NCBI RefSeq assembly: GCF_014596085.1
Contig: NZ_JACCJY010000004.1
Location: forward strand, 1 to 64,000
Direction: 5' to 3'
Origin: Azospirillum tabaci
Lineage (GTDB): Bacteria; Pseudomonadota; Alphaproteobacteria; Azospirillales; Azospirillaceae
DNA: 64,000 nucleotides
Below, piece after piece: positions 31,929-42,701 of the stretch. Numbering within the stretch: the stretch's first letter is position 1; each line of letters begins with the position of its first letter. Position numbers and translations under genes: made by a program. The notes beneath the pieces were generated by a model. The model was not told the DNA's origin and did not search any database. It saw only the letters and a list, made by a program, of their open reading frames with translations.

Positions 31929-32414
31929 TCAACCCTGGCCCTGGCTGGCGCGGATCAGTTCATCCGTCAAGACCAGCTTGGCGCGCAGGATGTTGTCGAA
32001 CTCCAGCCGGGCGGCTCCCTGTTCCGATTCGATGCACACGAGGCCGTCTTCGACGCCCTTCAGCATGCCCTTGAAGCGCTTGCGGCCATCGACGGCGAGC
32101 CGGGTCTCCAGCTTGGCCTCGAAACCGGCGAAACGCTCGAAATCCTTCAGACGGGTCAGCGGCCGGTCGATGCCGGGCGAACTGACCTCCAGCGTGTAGG
32201 CGCTCTTGATCGGATCTTCAACGTCGAGCACCGCGGAGATCGCGCGGCTGATGTCGGCGCAGTCTTCGACCGTCATGGGCGCGCCGTCGGCGCGTTCCGC
32301 CATGACCTGCAGAACCATGCGCTGCCCACCGGTCAACTGCACACGCACGAGTTCGTAGCCCATGGCCTCGACCGACGGCGTGATGATCTGCTCGATACGA
32401 CCGGTTGCTTCCAT
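31929..32414 (-). CDS. rimP: Ribosome maturation factor RimP
   Basis: 161 aa, needed for 30S maturation. Conserved segments are [39 protein letters not shown] and [20 protein letters not shown]. The start MEATGRIE is preceded by AGGTGGA; the frame is open upstream but that extension is unlike the family. It is the first gene of the rimP-nusA-ylxR-infB transcript and lies downstream of a candidate promoter and hairpin. Confidence 0.96.
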   Translation of the reverse strand: MEATGRIEQIITPSVEAMGYELVRVQLTGGQRMVLQVMAERADGAPMTVEDCADISRAISAVLDVEDPIKSAYTLEVSSPGIDRPLTRLKDFERFAGFEAKLETRLAVDGRKRFKGMLKGVEDGLVCIESEQGAARLEFDNILRAKLVLTDELIRASQGQG

Positions 32415-32483
32415 TCCACCTGACCCGCCCCCGCGGTCTCCCCTGGCACAGCGCCCTGGGACCAACACGGGGATTCCATACGC

Positions 32484-32513
32484 TGATAAAAAAATAAGTG
32501 GGCCAAGGCCCAC
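32484..32513 (-). terminator. Terminator-like hairpin in the rimP leader (candidate attenuator)
   Basis: Stem GTGGGCC/GGCCCAC (32498-32513) with a two-base centre, followed on the minus strand by TTATTTTTTTATC. It lies about 55 bases after the predicted transcription start and 84 bases before rimP. No minus-strand gene lies upstream to be terminated, so it must act inside the operon leader. Confidence 0.6.
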
Positions 32514-32574
32514 CCGCAAAGCGTCCCGCCGGCCCGGTTTCCCGAGCCGCCGATCCGTATGGGTTCATGCGGTG

Positions 32575-32602
32575 AATATAGACATTCCGGAGCAAGCCGC
32601 AA
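32575..32602 (-). promoter_or_regulatory. Candidate sigma-70 promoter of rimP-nusA-infB
   Basis: On the minus strand TTGCGG (32597-32602), a 16-bp spacer and TATATT (32575-32580). The predicted start falls near 32568, on or next to an ATG. Confidence 0.55.
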
Positions 32603-32727
32603 GCGCTTTTCCGCAAGGTCCTATGCCAGGCGCTTGGTGGGCGGGTCCGGCGGGGGTAAAGTCCCAGGCAAAGCCAAGGCTTTGGCGACCCTTAGCCACG
32701 CGCAGCGTCCTGAGGAGGTATGGCACC

Positions 32728-33042
32728 GTGATCCTCGAAACGGCCCTCCTGGCGGTCAAGCCCGGCCAAGGTCCCGCCTTCGAACGGGCGATGGCCGAGG
32801 CGCAGCCCCTGATCGCCGCGACTCCCGGTTTCCTCGGGCTGGAGGTGCGGCCGTGCCTCGAGGCGCCGGACCGCTACCTTCTGCTCGTCCGCTGGGACCG
32901 GCTGGAGGACCACACCGAAGGCTTCCGCGGGTCCGACCGCTACGCCCGCTGGAAGGCGATGCTCCACCATTTCTACGAGCCGTTCCCGGTGGTGGAGCAT
33001 TATGGGGAGCCGGTGGTGTCTACCCCCGCGCCTTGCGGATGA
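32728..33042 (+). CDS. Antibiotic biosynthesis monooxygenase (ABM) domain protein
   Basis: 104 aa, a single dimeric alpha/beta barrel ABM domain: VILETALLAVKPGQGPAFER, TPGFLGLEVRP and YLLLVRWDRLEDHTEGFRGS. Such small proteins include quinone and haem monooxygenases; substrate unknown. The GTG start is fixed by GAGGAGGT nine bases upstream. Its last 23 bp overlap the convergent trmB gene. Confidence 0.85.
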   Translation: MILETALLAVKPGQGPAFERAMAEAQPLIAATPGFLGLEVRPCLEAPDRYLLLVRWDRLEDHTEGFRGSDRYARWKAMLHHFYEPFPVVEHYGEPVVSTPAPCG

Positions 33043-33730
33043 AGCGCAGGAAGACCGGCTTGCGCCCGGCCTCGATGGCCTTTTCCTCATAGCGGGTCGG
33101 CGGCCAGTCCGCCGGGCGATGGCGCCAGTCGGACGGGCCGCGCGCGGTCCATTCGAAATCCGGGTGCCGCACCGTGTGCTCCAGCATCCAGCGCACCAGC
33201 CCCATGTCGTCGCTGGCCAGACGCAGTTCCGCCCCGTCCTTCAGCACGCGCGCGAGGCGCGGCAGGTTGTCCGGGCCGATGAACCGGCGTTCCCAATGGC
33301 GCTTCTTCGGCCAGGGATCGGCGAACAGCACGAAGGCGCGCCCGATGGAGGCGTCCGGCAGGGCGTCGAGCAGCGGGCGGGCGTCGTCCGGCAGGATGCG
33401 GACGTTGTCCTGAACGCCCTCGTCATCGACCAGCTTGAGCAGGCCGGCCACGCCGTTGATGAAGGGCTCGGCCCCGAGCACGCCGACGTCGCGGTTGTTC
33501 GCCGCCTGCCACGCCATGTGGTGGCCGCTGCCGAAGCCGACCTCCAGCCAAACGTCGCGCATGGGGTTGGGAAACAGGGCGTGGGGGTCGATCCGGTCGC
33601 CCGGCTGCGGCGCCGGGATTTCCAGCGACGGCAAAAGCCCATCGAGAAGTTCGGTCTTGCGCTTGCGGAGCGGGCGCCCCTTGCGCCGCCCGTAGAGCCT
33701 TTTGGACGAGTCCAGGAAGGAATCGGTCAT
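33020..33730 (-). CDS. trmB: tRNA (guanine-N7-)-methyltransferase
   Basis: 236 aa SAM-dependent enzyme that makes m7G46 in tRNA. WLEVGFGSGHHMAWQAANN is the SAM loop; LFADPWPKKRHWERRF is the TrmB signature; the C-terminus contains PPTRYEEKAIEAGRKPVFLRF, also conserved. A basic N-terminus (RRKGRPLRKRKTELLD) fits tRNA binding. It lies 87 bp downstream of metK, after two hairpins, and overlaps the ABM gene. Confidence 0.96.
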   Translation of the reverse strand: MTDSFLDSSKRLYGRRKGRPLRKRKTELLDGLLPSLEIPAPQPGDRIDPHALFPNPMRDVWLEVGFGSGHHMAWQAANNRDVGVLGAEPFINGVAGLLKLVDDEGVQDNVRILPDDARPLLDALPDASIGRAFVLFADPWPKKRHWERRFIGPDNLPRLARVLKDGAELRLASDDMGLVRWMLEHTVRHPDFEWTARGPSDWRHRPADWPPTRYEEKAIEAGRKPVFLRFIRKARG

Positions 33731-33755
33731 TGTAACAGCAGGGTCCCAAAACGAG

Positions 33756-33817
33756 TGCAGGGGCCGCACGGCCCCTGCATCCCGGACCAACGGGTCCGGT
33801 CTTGGAAGAAGCCGGTC

Positions 33818-33827
<10 letters not shown>
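33756..33827 (-). repeat. Two hairpins and a 16-bp tandem duplication at the metK 3' end
   Basis: A 10-bp stem TGCAGGGGCC/GGCCCCTGCA (33756-33779) and a 7-bp stem CCGGACC/GGTCCGG (33782-33799) stand in series. CCGGTCTTGGAAGAAG at 33796-33811 is repeated with one change at 33812-33827, the second copy including the metK stop. On the minus strand the first hairpin is followed by CTCGTTTTG, a weak terminator at most, so trmB may be read through. Confidence 0.6.
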
Positions 33828-34987
<1,160 letters not shown>

Positions 34988-35074
34988 GGCGAACCTCGGC
35001 AATGGACGGGGGCTATTTTACAGAATATTTGGGGATGACCGGCGCAGCACCCACGGAAAGCCAGTCATTTGCCG

Positions 35075-35103
35075 TATGTGACAAGGTTTGCGTTCCAGGT
35101 CAA
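35075..35103 (-). promoter_or_regulatory. Possible metK promoter
   Basis: On the minus strand TTGACC (35098-35103), 17-bp spacer, CACATA (35075-35080); the -35 is good and the -10 weak. I looked in this leader for SAM-II and SAM/SAH riboswitch patterns and did not recognise one. Confidence 0.3.
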
Positions 35104-35145
35104 GCGATCTCCCCGGGGTTGGAGGAGAGGCACGGAAATTCGCCT

Positions 35146-35188
35146 AAAAAAAACTTTGGGGAACGGGCCGGAGGGCCGCGTTCCCCAA
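35146..35188 (-). terminator. Rho-independent terminator after the HTH regulator gene
   Basis: Stem TTGGGGAACG/CGTTCCCCAA (35156-35165 with 35179-35188) with a G/C-rich loop, followed on the minus strand by AGTTTTTTTTAGG. It isolates the regulator from metK. Confidence 0.85.
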
Positions 35189-35242
35189 TCTTCCTGCCGT
35201 CCGGATTGCTTCCGGTTGCTCGGCTCGGGTCTCTGAACCGTA

Positions 35243-35731
35243 TTATTCGGCCGCTTCGACCATGCCGGAATTGGCGACGGCCTTGGTCAGCTCGAACAGG
35301 CGCTTGCGGACCGACGGGTCGTTGATGCGGTAGTAGGCGCGCACCAGCTCCAGCGTCTCGCGCTTGGCCATCGGATCCGGCTCGTAGCCGCCCGAACGCT
35401 CCTCGAAACCGGCGGCGCCGCCCTCGTCGTCGTCAACCGGGGCCGCGGCGGCTTCCGCCGGCATGTCGTCGAAGAAGAAGGACACCGGCACGTCCAGCAC
35501 GCGGCTCAGATCGAACAGGCGCGACGCGCCGATGCGGTTGGCGCCGCGCTCGTACTTCTGCACCTGCTGGAAGGTCAGGCCGATGGCCTCACCCAGCTTT
35601 TCCTGGCTCATGCCCAGAAGGGTCCGGCGCAACCGGACGCGGGAACCGACGTGAACGTCGATCGGGTTCGGCTTTCCCGTCTTGGGACGGCCGGCAGTGG
35701 CCCGGCGGCCCCGCGCTGGCGTTGCTTGCAT
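35243..35731 (-). CDS. XRE-family HTH regulator (PraR-like)
   Basis: 162 aa. The Cro/C1 helix-turn-helix spans about residues 25-80 ([20 protein letters not shown], then [19 protein letters not shown]). The C-terminal half contains an acidic linker and [20 protein letters not shown], as in the rhizobial PraR regulators, which control attachment and quorum-linked traits. The basic N-terminal 24 residues are outside the domain. It has its own candidate promoter and terminator, so it is a single-gene unit between lnt and metK. Confidence 0.85.
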   Translation of the reverse strand: MQATPARGRRATAGRPKTGKPNPIDVHVGSRVRLRRTLLGMSQEKLGEAIGLTFQQVQKYERGANRIGASRLFDLSRVLDVPVSFFFDDMPAEAAAAPVDDDEGGAAGFEERSGGYEPDPMAKRETLELVRAYYRINDPSVRKRLFELTKAVANSGMVEAAE

Positions 35732-35762
35732 TGCTCTAATTCCCTGAAACAGTTGTGCAACC

Positions 35763-35792
35763 TTGATACGACATATCCATGTATGCAGTCAA
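35763..35792 (-). promoter_or_regulatory. Candidate promoter of the HTH regulator gene
   Basis: On the minus strand TTGACT (35787-35792), 18-bp spacer, TATCAA (35763-35768). The spacer contains CATACATGGATATG, an imperfect inverted repeat that could be an autoregulatory operator. Confidence 0.42.
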
Positions 35793-35844
35793 GGCCGCCC
35801 GAGCGCTCCCGATGCGCGTGATTGAAAAAAGAGTCTCGGTTGCG

Positions 35845-37449
35845 CTAACTGCGATGTCGTGCGCGCAGGCCGACCGCGAAACAGGTCAAAAGAAGCAACC
35901 CAAACGCGCTGTCGCCCACCTTCCCGTAGAGAGTGGGGGTGGGCAGCGCTTCCGGCAAGGCCGCGTCGACCACACCCCTGTGACCAAGCGGCAGCATGGC
36001 TGTGACGCGGCCGTGGGGGTCCACCACGCCGGAGATGCCGGTGTTGGCGACGCGGACCAGCGGCATCCCCTCCTCCACCGCGCGGGTCCGGGCGATGGCG
36101 AAATGCTGATACGGGCCGGCGGTGTTGCCGTACCAGGCGTCGTTGGTCAGATTGAGCATCCAGCGCGGCCGTTCGGCGCCGTCCGCCACGGCGGGCAGCA
36201 CGGCGCCGGGGAAGATCACCTCGTAGCAGATCAGCGGGCTGACCGGCGGCAGGCCCTTGAGATCGAGCGACACCGGTCCCGGCCCGGCGGAGAACTCCGC
36301 CCCGTTGCCGGCGATCGCGCCGACCGGCAGCCAGCGGCGCAGCGGCATGTATTCGCCGAAGGGGACGAGGTGGAACTTGTCAAAGCGCCCTGTCACCGCC
36401 CCGCTGCCGTCGACCGCCGCCAAGCTGTTGTAATAGAGCGGCTCGCCCTCCGGCCCGGCTTCCATGCGCGGCACCCCGGTGATGAGCAACCCGCCGGGCG
36501 GGGTGACCGAGCCCAGCGCTTGGCGCAGGCGGGCGTCCTGGTCAAGGAACAGGGGCACCGCGGTCTCCGCCCAGATCACGTGGGTGATCGGCTCGGCGGT
36601 CGCGGATTCCGTGGAGGGGGCCACGGAGAGTTCCATCTGCTGCTGGACGTTGCGCACCCGCTCGCCCGCCGCCCATTTCAGCCGCTGGTCGATGGCCGGC
36701 TGGACGAGCCGAAGCCGCACGCCGGGCACCGTCGCGTCGGACGCCCCGGCCAGACGCAACCCGCCCCAGGCGCCCAGCGCCGCGAACAGCGCCAACCCGG
36801 CGGCCAGCGCGCCCCAGGCGCGGCGGCGCGGCACCGCCGGATCGGCCAGCCCCGCCGGCAGCGACGCCACCAACACGGTCAGCAGGCTGAGCCCATAGAT
36901 GCCGATCAGCGAGACGCCCTGCAGAACCGGCAGGACGCCCGTCCAGCCATAGCCGATGAGATTCCACGGGAACCCGGTGAAGACATGGCCGCGCAGCCAT
37001 TCGAACAGCGCCCAGGAGGCGGCAAACAGGACCAGCCGCCCCAGCCCCCTGCCCTTCAGCGTCCAGGCCAGCAGCGTGGCGCAGCCGGTGAACATCGCCA
37101 GCAGGATCGGCAGGCCCGCCGCCGACAGCGGCAACGCCCACCAGAAGCGCTCGATGTCGGTGAACAGCGCCGCGCTGATCCAGTAGAGGCCGAGCAGGTG
37201 ATGGCCGAAGCCGAAGAACCAGCCGACCGCGAAGGCCTGCCGCTTGGTCCCTGCCCCGTCGAGCAACCAGAGCAGACCCGGAAAGGCGATCAGCAGCAGC
37301 GGCACCGCGTCGGCCGGCGGCAGGGCCAGCGTCGCCAGCCCGCCGAAGCCCGCCGCCGCCAGCAGCCGGCGCCAACCGGTCAGCCCGGCCAGACCCGCGG
37401 ACAGGCGGCCCAGCCGGGCTGGGGTGGTCGTTATATCGGTGACGGTCAA
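35845..37449 (-). CDS. lnt: Apolipoprotein N-acyltransferase
   Basis: 534 aa inner-membrane enzyme that adds the third acyl chain to lipoproteins. The first 220 residues carry about six membrane helices; the rest is the periplasmic nitrilase-like domain with the catalytic triad Glu (WAETAVP), Lys (RFDKFHLVPFGEY) and Cys (PLICYEVIFP). A last helix (SAFGLLLLTCFAVGL) closes it. The start is uncertain: TTG at 37449 is chosen because CCGGAG lies ten bases upstream; the frame remains open to a TTG at 37554. It is the last gene of the miaB-to-lnt run. Confidence 0.93.
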   Translation of the reverse strand: MTVTDITTTPARLGRLSAGLAGLTGWRRLLAAAGFGGLATLALPPADAVPLLLIAFPGLLWLLDGAGTKRQAFAVGWFFGFGHHLLGLYWISAALFTDIERFWWALPLSAAGLPILLAMFTGCATLLAWTLKGRGLGRLVLFAASWALFEWLRGHVFTGFPWNLIGYGWTGVLPVLQGVSLIGIYGLSLLTVLVASLPAGLADPAVPRRRAWGALAAGLALFAALGAWGGLRLAGASDATVPGVRLRLVQPAIDQRLKWAAGERVRNVQQQMELSVAPSTESATAEPITHVIWAETAVPLFLDQDARLRQALGSVTPPGGLLITGVPRMEAGPEGEPLYYNSLAAVDGSGAVTGRFDKFHLVPFGEYMPLRRWLPVGAIAGNGAEFSAGPGPVSLDLKGLPPVSPLICYEVIFPGAVLPAVADGAERPRWMLNLTNDAWYGNTAGPYQHFAIARTRAVEEGMPLVRVANTGISGVVDPHGRVTAMLPLGHRGVVDAALPEALPTPTLYGKVGDSAFGLLLLTCFAVGLRARHRS

Positions 37450-37520
37450 GGGGTGACACTCCGGATGCGGGTGGGCCGGTGACGGCTGTCGGGACGGGGG
37501 ACGGTCTGGAAACGGAATCG

Positions 37521-37640
37521 CCACGAGGGCGCGAAGACACGAAAAGGGCCACAAAGACGCTCTCCGCTTCGCCCGTGATCCCGGGGGTGCGGTAGAGCCT
37601 CTTTGTGCCGTCTTTGTGTCCTTCGTGTCTTCGTGGTGAA
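37521..37640. repeat. Large imperfect inverted repeat between corC and lnt
   Basis: Left arm 37521-37560 holds CGAAGACACGAA and CACAAAGACG; the right arm 37601-37638 holds the complements CGTCTTTGTG and TTCGTGTCTTCG. The arms are about 27 bp with a few mismatches and enclose a 40-bp centre. The transcript would form a long hairpin just upstream of lnt. The repetitive GTGTCTTCGTG wording looks like a dispersed intergenic element. Confidence 0.65.
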
Positions 37641-37654
37641 AAACCCTGCGGGGC

Positions 37655-38572
37655 TTACCCGACCTCGGCCAGGGCGGAATTCTCGGCCGGCGCGGTGCGG
37701 ACGCGCAGTCGCTTGATGCGACGGGGGTCGGCCTCGACGATCTCGAACTCCAGGCCGGAGGGGTGGGTCAGCGTCTCCCCGCGGCCCGGCACCCGCCCGG
37801 CCAGCGACACGACGAGACCGCCGAGCGTGTCGATGTCCTCGCGCTCCTCCTCGGTCAGGAAGGCGCCGACACGGTCCTCGAAATCCTCAATGGAAACGCG
37901 GGCGTCGGCGATGATCGATCCGTCGGGGCGTTCGACGAAGTGGGGAGTCGCCTCCTCGTCGTGTTCGTCCTCGATCTCGCCGACGATCTCCTCGACCAGA
38001 TCCTCGATGGTGACGAGGCCGTCGATGCCGCCGAACTCGTCGACCACCAGCGCCATGTGCTGGCGCTTCTGGCGCATCTGCACCAGCAGGTCGACCACCG
38101 GCATGCTGGGCGCGACGATGCTGAGATCGCGCACGATGTCCTTGAGTTCGACCGGTGTCCGGCTGGCCATCGCCACCAGCACGTCCTTGATGTGGACCAT
38201 GCCGACGACGTCGTCGAGCGTTTCACGGAACACCGGCAGGCGGGAATGGGCTTCCTCCGCCATGCGCTGGACCAAGGCGGGAAACGGTGTGTCCACCTCC
38301 ACCGCCACAATGTCCGCGCGGGGCACCATCACGTCGTCGACGGTGCGGTCGCGCAGCTTCAGGATGTTGGCAAGCAGGGCGCGCTCGCCCGCCCCCAGCG
38401 ATCCCTCGCCGCTGTCCTGATCCTCGATCAGTTCCTCGATCGTGGCACGCAGGGTGGCGTCGTCGCGCCCCCCCAGGACGGTCCTCATCCACCCGCGAAA
38501 CAGGTGGCCCAAGGATTGTTGATCTTCGGCCCCGTCTTCACGGGGCGTTCGACTGTCGGAAATCTCGCTCAT
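37655..38572 (-). CDS. CorC/HlyC-family CBS-domain protein
   Basis: 305 aa. Two CBS domains (about 80-205; VDDVMVPRADIVAVEVDTPF and MALVVDEFGGIDGLVTIEDLV) and a C-terminal CorC_HlyC domain (about 220-300, with LAGRVPGRGETLTHPSGLEF). There is no N-terminal membrane domain, so it is the soluble CorC type associated with metal-ion transport. It is often annotated as a hemolysin, which is not supported by anything here. The ATG overlaps the ybeY stop (ATGA), so they are coupled. Confidence 0.92.
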   Translation of the reverse strand: MSEISDSRTPREDGAEDQQSLGHLFRGWMRTVLGGRDDATLRATIEELIEDQDSGEGSLGAGERALLANILKLRDRTVDDVMVPRADIVAVEVDTPFPALVQRMAEEAHSRLPVFRETLDDVVGMVHIKDVLVAMASRTPVELKDIVRDLSIVAPSMPVVDLLVQMRQKRQHMALVVDEFGGIDGLVTIEDLVEEIVGEIEDEHDEEATPHFVERPDGSIIADARVSIEDFEDRVGAFLTEEEREDIDTLGGLVVSLAGRVPGRGETLTHPSGLEFEIVEADPRRIKRLRVRTAPAENSALAEVG

Positions 38573-39099
38573 CGGTCCGGCGGTTGTTCGTCCAAATTCG
38601 GCTCCCCGGGCGGAGAGCGCGTGGCGGCGTACGGATCGGCGATGCCGAGGGTGGCGAGCACGTCGGTTTCGAGCTGCTCCATCTCCTCGGCCTCGTCATC
38701 CGTCTCGTGATCATACCCGAGCAAATGAAGAACGCCATGCACCACAAGGTGGGTCATATGGTCCGAAGGGGTTTTACCCTGCTCGGCGGCTTCGCGGGCG
38801 ACGGTCTCCCAAGCCAGGATCACGTCGCCCAGCATGACCGGCGCGTCTTCGCCCAGTTCGGGCTCCTCCGCTTCGGTCAGGGCGAAGGACAGCACGTTGG
38901 TCGGCTTGTCCTTGCCACGGTATTCCCGGTTCAGCCGGTGCACCAGCGCGTCGTCGGCCAGCACGACGGACAGTTCCGCCGGGCCCTCCTCCTCGTCGTA
39001 AGTGACGGCGAGCGCGGCGAGCGCCGCGCGCTCGCACAGCCACTCGGCGTTCTCCGCCCAATCGCCCGCTTCACGTGAAACGGCGACATCGACGGCCAT
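38569..39099 (-). CDS. ybeY: Endoribonuclease/rRNA maturation factor YbeY
   Basis: 176 aa metalloprotein for 16S rRNA 3' maturation and ribosome quality control. The zinc motif HGVLHLLGYDH is present, preceded by THLV, as are NREYRGKDKPTNVLSFAL and LGDVILAWETV. The C-terminal 25 residues are an acidic/Pro-rich extension. The ATG overlaps the phoH stop by one base; a GTG immediately upstream (39102) is an alternative. Confidence 0.95.
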   Translation of the reverse strand: MAVDVAVSREAGDWAENAEWLCERAALAALAVTYDEEEGPAELSVVLADDALVHRLNREYRGKDKPTNVLSFALTEAEEPELGEDAPVMLGDVILAWETVAREAAEQGKTPSDHMTHLVVHGVLHLLGYDHETDDEAEEMEQLETDVLATLGIADPYAATRSPPGEPNLDEQPPDR

Positions 39100-40195
39100 C
39101 ACGGTGTTCCCTCCGCAGCCGGCCCGCCGTCATCCGCGGCGGCCCGCCGGGGGGCGGGCTTGCGCTGGCCATCGGTGCGGTCGCTTGCGGCGCGGGTCCC
39201 CTCGGCACGGTCATAGGCGCGGATGATCCGGGCGACCAGCGGGTGGCGCACCACGTCGGCGGCGGTGAAATGGACGAAGCGGATGCCCTCCACCCCTTCC
39301 AGGATGTCCAGCGCCTCGCGCAGGCCGGACTTGGTGCCGGCCGGAAGGTCGGTCTGCGAGATGTCGCCGGTGACCGCCATGCGGCCCCCCTCGCCCAGGC
39401 GGGTGAGGAACATCTTCATCTGCATCGGCGTGGTGTTCTGCGCCTCGTCCAGGATGACGAAGGCGTTGGCGAGCGTGCGACCGCGCATGAAGGCGAGCGG
39501 CGCGATCTCGATCTCACCGGACTCCAGCCGCTTCTTCACCTGCTCCGCCGGCAGCATGTCGTGCAGCGCGTCGTAGAGCGGGCGCAGATAGGGATCCACC
39601 TTCTCCTTGAGGTCGCCGGGCAGGAAGCCCAGACGTTCCCCCGCCTCGACGGCGGGGCGCGACAGGATGATGCGGTCCACTTGGCCCGTGGTCAGCAGCG
39701 CCACCGCCTGCGCGACGGCGAGGTAGGTCTTGCCGGTGCCGGCCGGGCCGAGCCCGAAGACCATCTCGCTTTCCGCCAGCGCCTGGAGATAGGCCGCCTG
39801 CATGGGGGAGCGCGGGGTGATGGCCCCCTTGCGGCGGGTGCGCACCGCGACCTCGCCCCGGCTGAGCGTCGCCAGATTCTGGTCGCGCACGGCACCGCCG
39901 ACGCCGGTCGCCATGCGGACGGCGGCGTCCACCTCGCCGGTGCCGACGGTCATGCCGCGCTTCAGCCGCTCATAGAGGGCGTCGATGGCCGAACGGGCGG
40001 CTTCCGACGATTCCGCCGGACCGGCGATGGTCAGCGTGTTGCCGCGGGAAATCAGGGAGACGCCCAGCTGGTTCTCGATGCGGGCGAGGTGGCGGTCATG
40101 CTCCCCGTACAGCATCGGCAGCAGCCGGTTGTCGTCGAAATTCAGATCAATGCGTTGATCGGGGCGCTGGTCAGGGCGCTGATCGGGCAAGCCGT

Positions 40196-40199
<4 letters not shown>
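39099..40199 (-). CDS. phoH: PhoH-like ATPase
   Basis: 366 aa cytoplasmic ATPase. Walker [15 protein letters not shown] (151-164), Walker B with [20 protein letters not shown], and GDISQTDLP. The first 100 residues include a KH-like region. The family pairs with ybeY and is linked to RNA metabolism. The likely start is TTG, which overlaps the miaB stop (TTGA). The N-terminus begins with three PDQR repeats encoded by 12-bp units (40152-40187). Confidence 0.94.
40152..40187. repeat. Three 12-bp in-frame repeats at the phoH 5' end
   Basis: GCGTTGATCGGG, GCGCTGGTCAGG and GCGCTGATCGGG stand in tandem at 40152-40187, encoding PDQR three times. The units differ at one to three positions, so the array is not fresh. 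Confidence 0.75.
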
Positions 40200-41584
<1,385 letters not shown>

Positions 41585-41737
41585 CGATCCCTTCCACAGC
41601 ACTGAACGATCCGACCAACCGCGATCTGGGCCAACCGCGATCTTGACCAATACAAAAACGCGCGCCTGGACGGCACCGGTCCGAGCGGCGCAATCCGGCG
41701 CGCGACCCGCCGCGTCGCGGCATCGCACCCTGTCGAT

Positions 41738-41768
41738 ATGGTAGCACGAGTGCGGGAAAACGAGTCAA
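41738..41768 (-). promoter_or_regulatory. Possible promoter of the miaB operon
   Basis: On the minus strand TTGACT (41763-41768), a long 19-bp spacer and TACCAT (41738-41743). The predicted leader is about 150 bases. The spacer is longer than ideal, so support is moderate. Confidence 0.35.
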
Positions 41769-41795
41769 TCGTGCCCGCAGGCCGACCATTCATTT

Positions 41796-41819
41796 CGCGG
41801 CCCATTCCGCGGCCCATTC
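41796..41819. repeat. Perfect 12-bp tandem duplication after olsA
   Basis: CGCGGCCCATTC occurs twice in tandem (41796-41807, 41808-41819), just beyond the olsA stop in the olsA-miaB gap. Confidence 0.7.
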
Positions 41820-41839
41820 CGTGGTGTGGAAAGTTTCCG

Positions 41840-42673
41840 TCACGGAACGACGGGGGGCGGCGGCTTTCCGGACACCGCGCGCTCCACGCCCCGGGCGACG
41901 GCACGCTGGCAATGGTCGGCCAGGGCCTTGCGGCTGGAGAAGCCCTCGATGGTCACGGGGGGATGGAACTCCACCTCCACCGTCATGCGGCCCAGCGTGA
42001 AGACCGTCCACAAATGCGGGGCGAGATCCATGTCGCCGTACCACGCGTAACAGGGACGGAAGGCGATCCCCATCGGGATGCCGTCCAGCCGCGTCGGCGC
42101 GATGCTGACCGGCTGCACGGTCAGCGGCCGGTCCCCGATGCGCCGGGCGGCCACCGCGAACAGCGCCGTCTTGAAAGGGAGCGTGCGGTTGCCGTCGCTG
42201 GAGGTGCCTTCGGGGAACAGGATCAGGCTGTCGCCGGCGTCCAGCCGGGCACCCAGCTCGTCCCGCTGCTTCTCCACGCCGGCGCGGGCCTTGCGCTCCA
42301 CGAAGACGGTCTGCTGGAGCTTCGCCAGCGCTCCGAAGAAGGGCCAGCCGGCCACCTCGCTCTTCGCCACGAACGACCCTGGAATGACCGACCCCAGCAC
42401 CGTGATGTCGAGGTAGGAGGAATGGTTGGAGACGAACAGCACCGGCCCGTCCGTCGCGCGCTGGCCACGCACCACGACCCCGATGCCCAGGATGGCGGCG
42501 CAGACCCGGTGATAGAACTGCGGTATCCGGAAGCGCAGCGGCGAGCGCACAGCGACGGCCAGCGCCTGCACCGGAACCAGCAGGAGCGTCCACAGCAGAT
42601 AGACCGCCAGACGCAGGCCGCCACGCACCGGCGATCCCAGAGGGCGCGCACCGGTTGCATCCACCGCCGTCAT
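41840..42673 (-). CDS. olsA: 1-acyl-sn-glycerol-3-phosphate acyltransferase-type protein, probable OlsA
   Basis: 277 aa PlsC-superfamily acyltransferase. One membrane helix (LAVYLLWTLLLVPVQALAVAV, 22-42) precedes the catalytic HX4D in NHSSYLD (83-89); FPEGTSSDGNR is the second conserved block. It lies 28 bp downstream of an OlsB-like gene, the order used for ornithine-lipid synthesis, where OlsA adds the second acyl chain to lyso-ornithine lipid. A plain lysophosphatidate acyltransferase is the alternative; the gene pairing favours OlsA. AGGAG is 10 bases before the ATG. Confidence 0.78.
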   Translation of the reverse strand: MTAVDATGARPLGSPVRGGLRLAVYLLWTLLLVPVQALAVAVRSPLRFRIPQFYHRVCAAILGIGVVVRGQRATDGPVLFVSNHSSYLDITVLGSVIPGSFVAKSEVAGWPFFGALAKLQQTVFVERKARAGVEKQRDELGARLDAGDSLILFPEGTSSDGNRTLPFKTALFAVAARRIGDRPLTVQPVSIAPTRLDGIPMGIAFRPCYAWYGDMDLAPHLWTVFTLGRMTVEVEFHPPVTIEGFSSRKALADHCQRAVARGVERAVSGKPPPPVVP

Positions 42674-42701
42674 GCCACCCGTCTCCTGATGCAATCGCGG
42701 G

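Larger units (their letters stand above)
32415..32727. promoter_or_regulatory. rimP-nusA operon leader region
   Basis: 313 bp without an obvious gene, between rimP (minus) and an ABM-domain gene (plus). It contains the candidate promoter and terminator-like hairpin listed separately. In gammaproteobacteria an initiator tRNA gene lies here; I looked for a cloverleaf on both strands and found none. On the minus strand an ATG lies exactly at the predicted transcription start (32566-32568), giving an open frame that runs through the hairpin and past the rimP start. Confidence 0.5.

Noticed and set aside
32514..32640. Initiator tRNA gene upstream of rimP as in E. coli metY
   Set aside because: No acceptor stem, CAT anticodon arm or T-loop can be assembled on either strand.
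34988..35242. SAM riboswitch in the metK leader
   Set aside because: I could not find the SAM-II pseudoknot or SAM/SAH core; the only clear stem is the terminator of the upstream gene. A covariance-model search would settle it.
37655..38572. Hemolysin
   Set aside because: The product is a CBS/CorC protein; the hemolysin label is historical and no toxin feature is visible.
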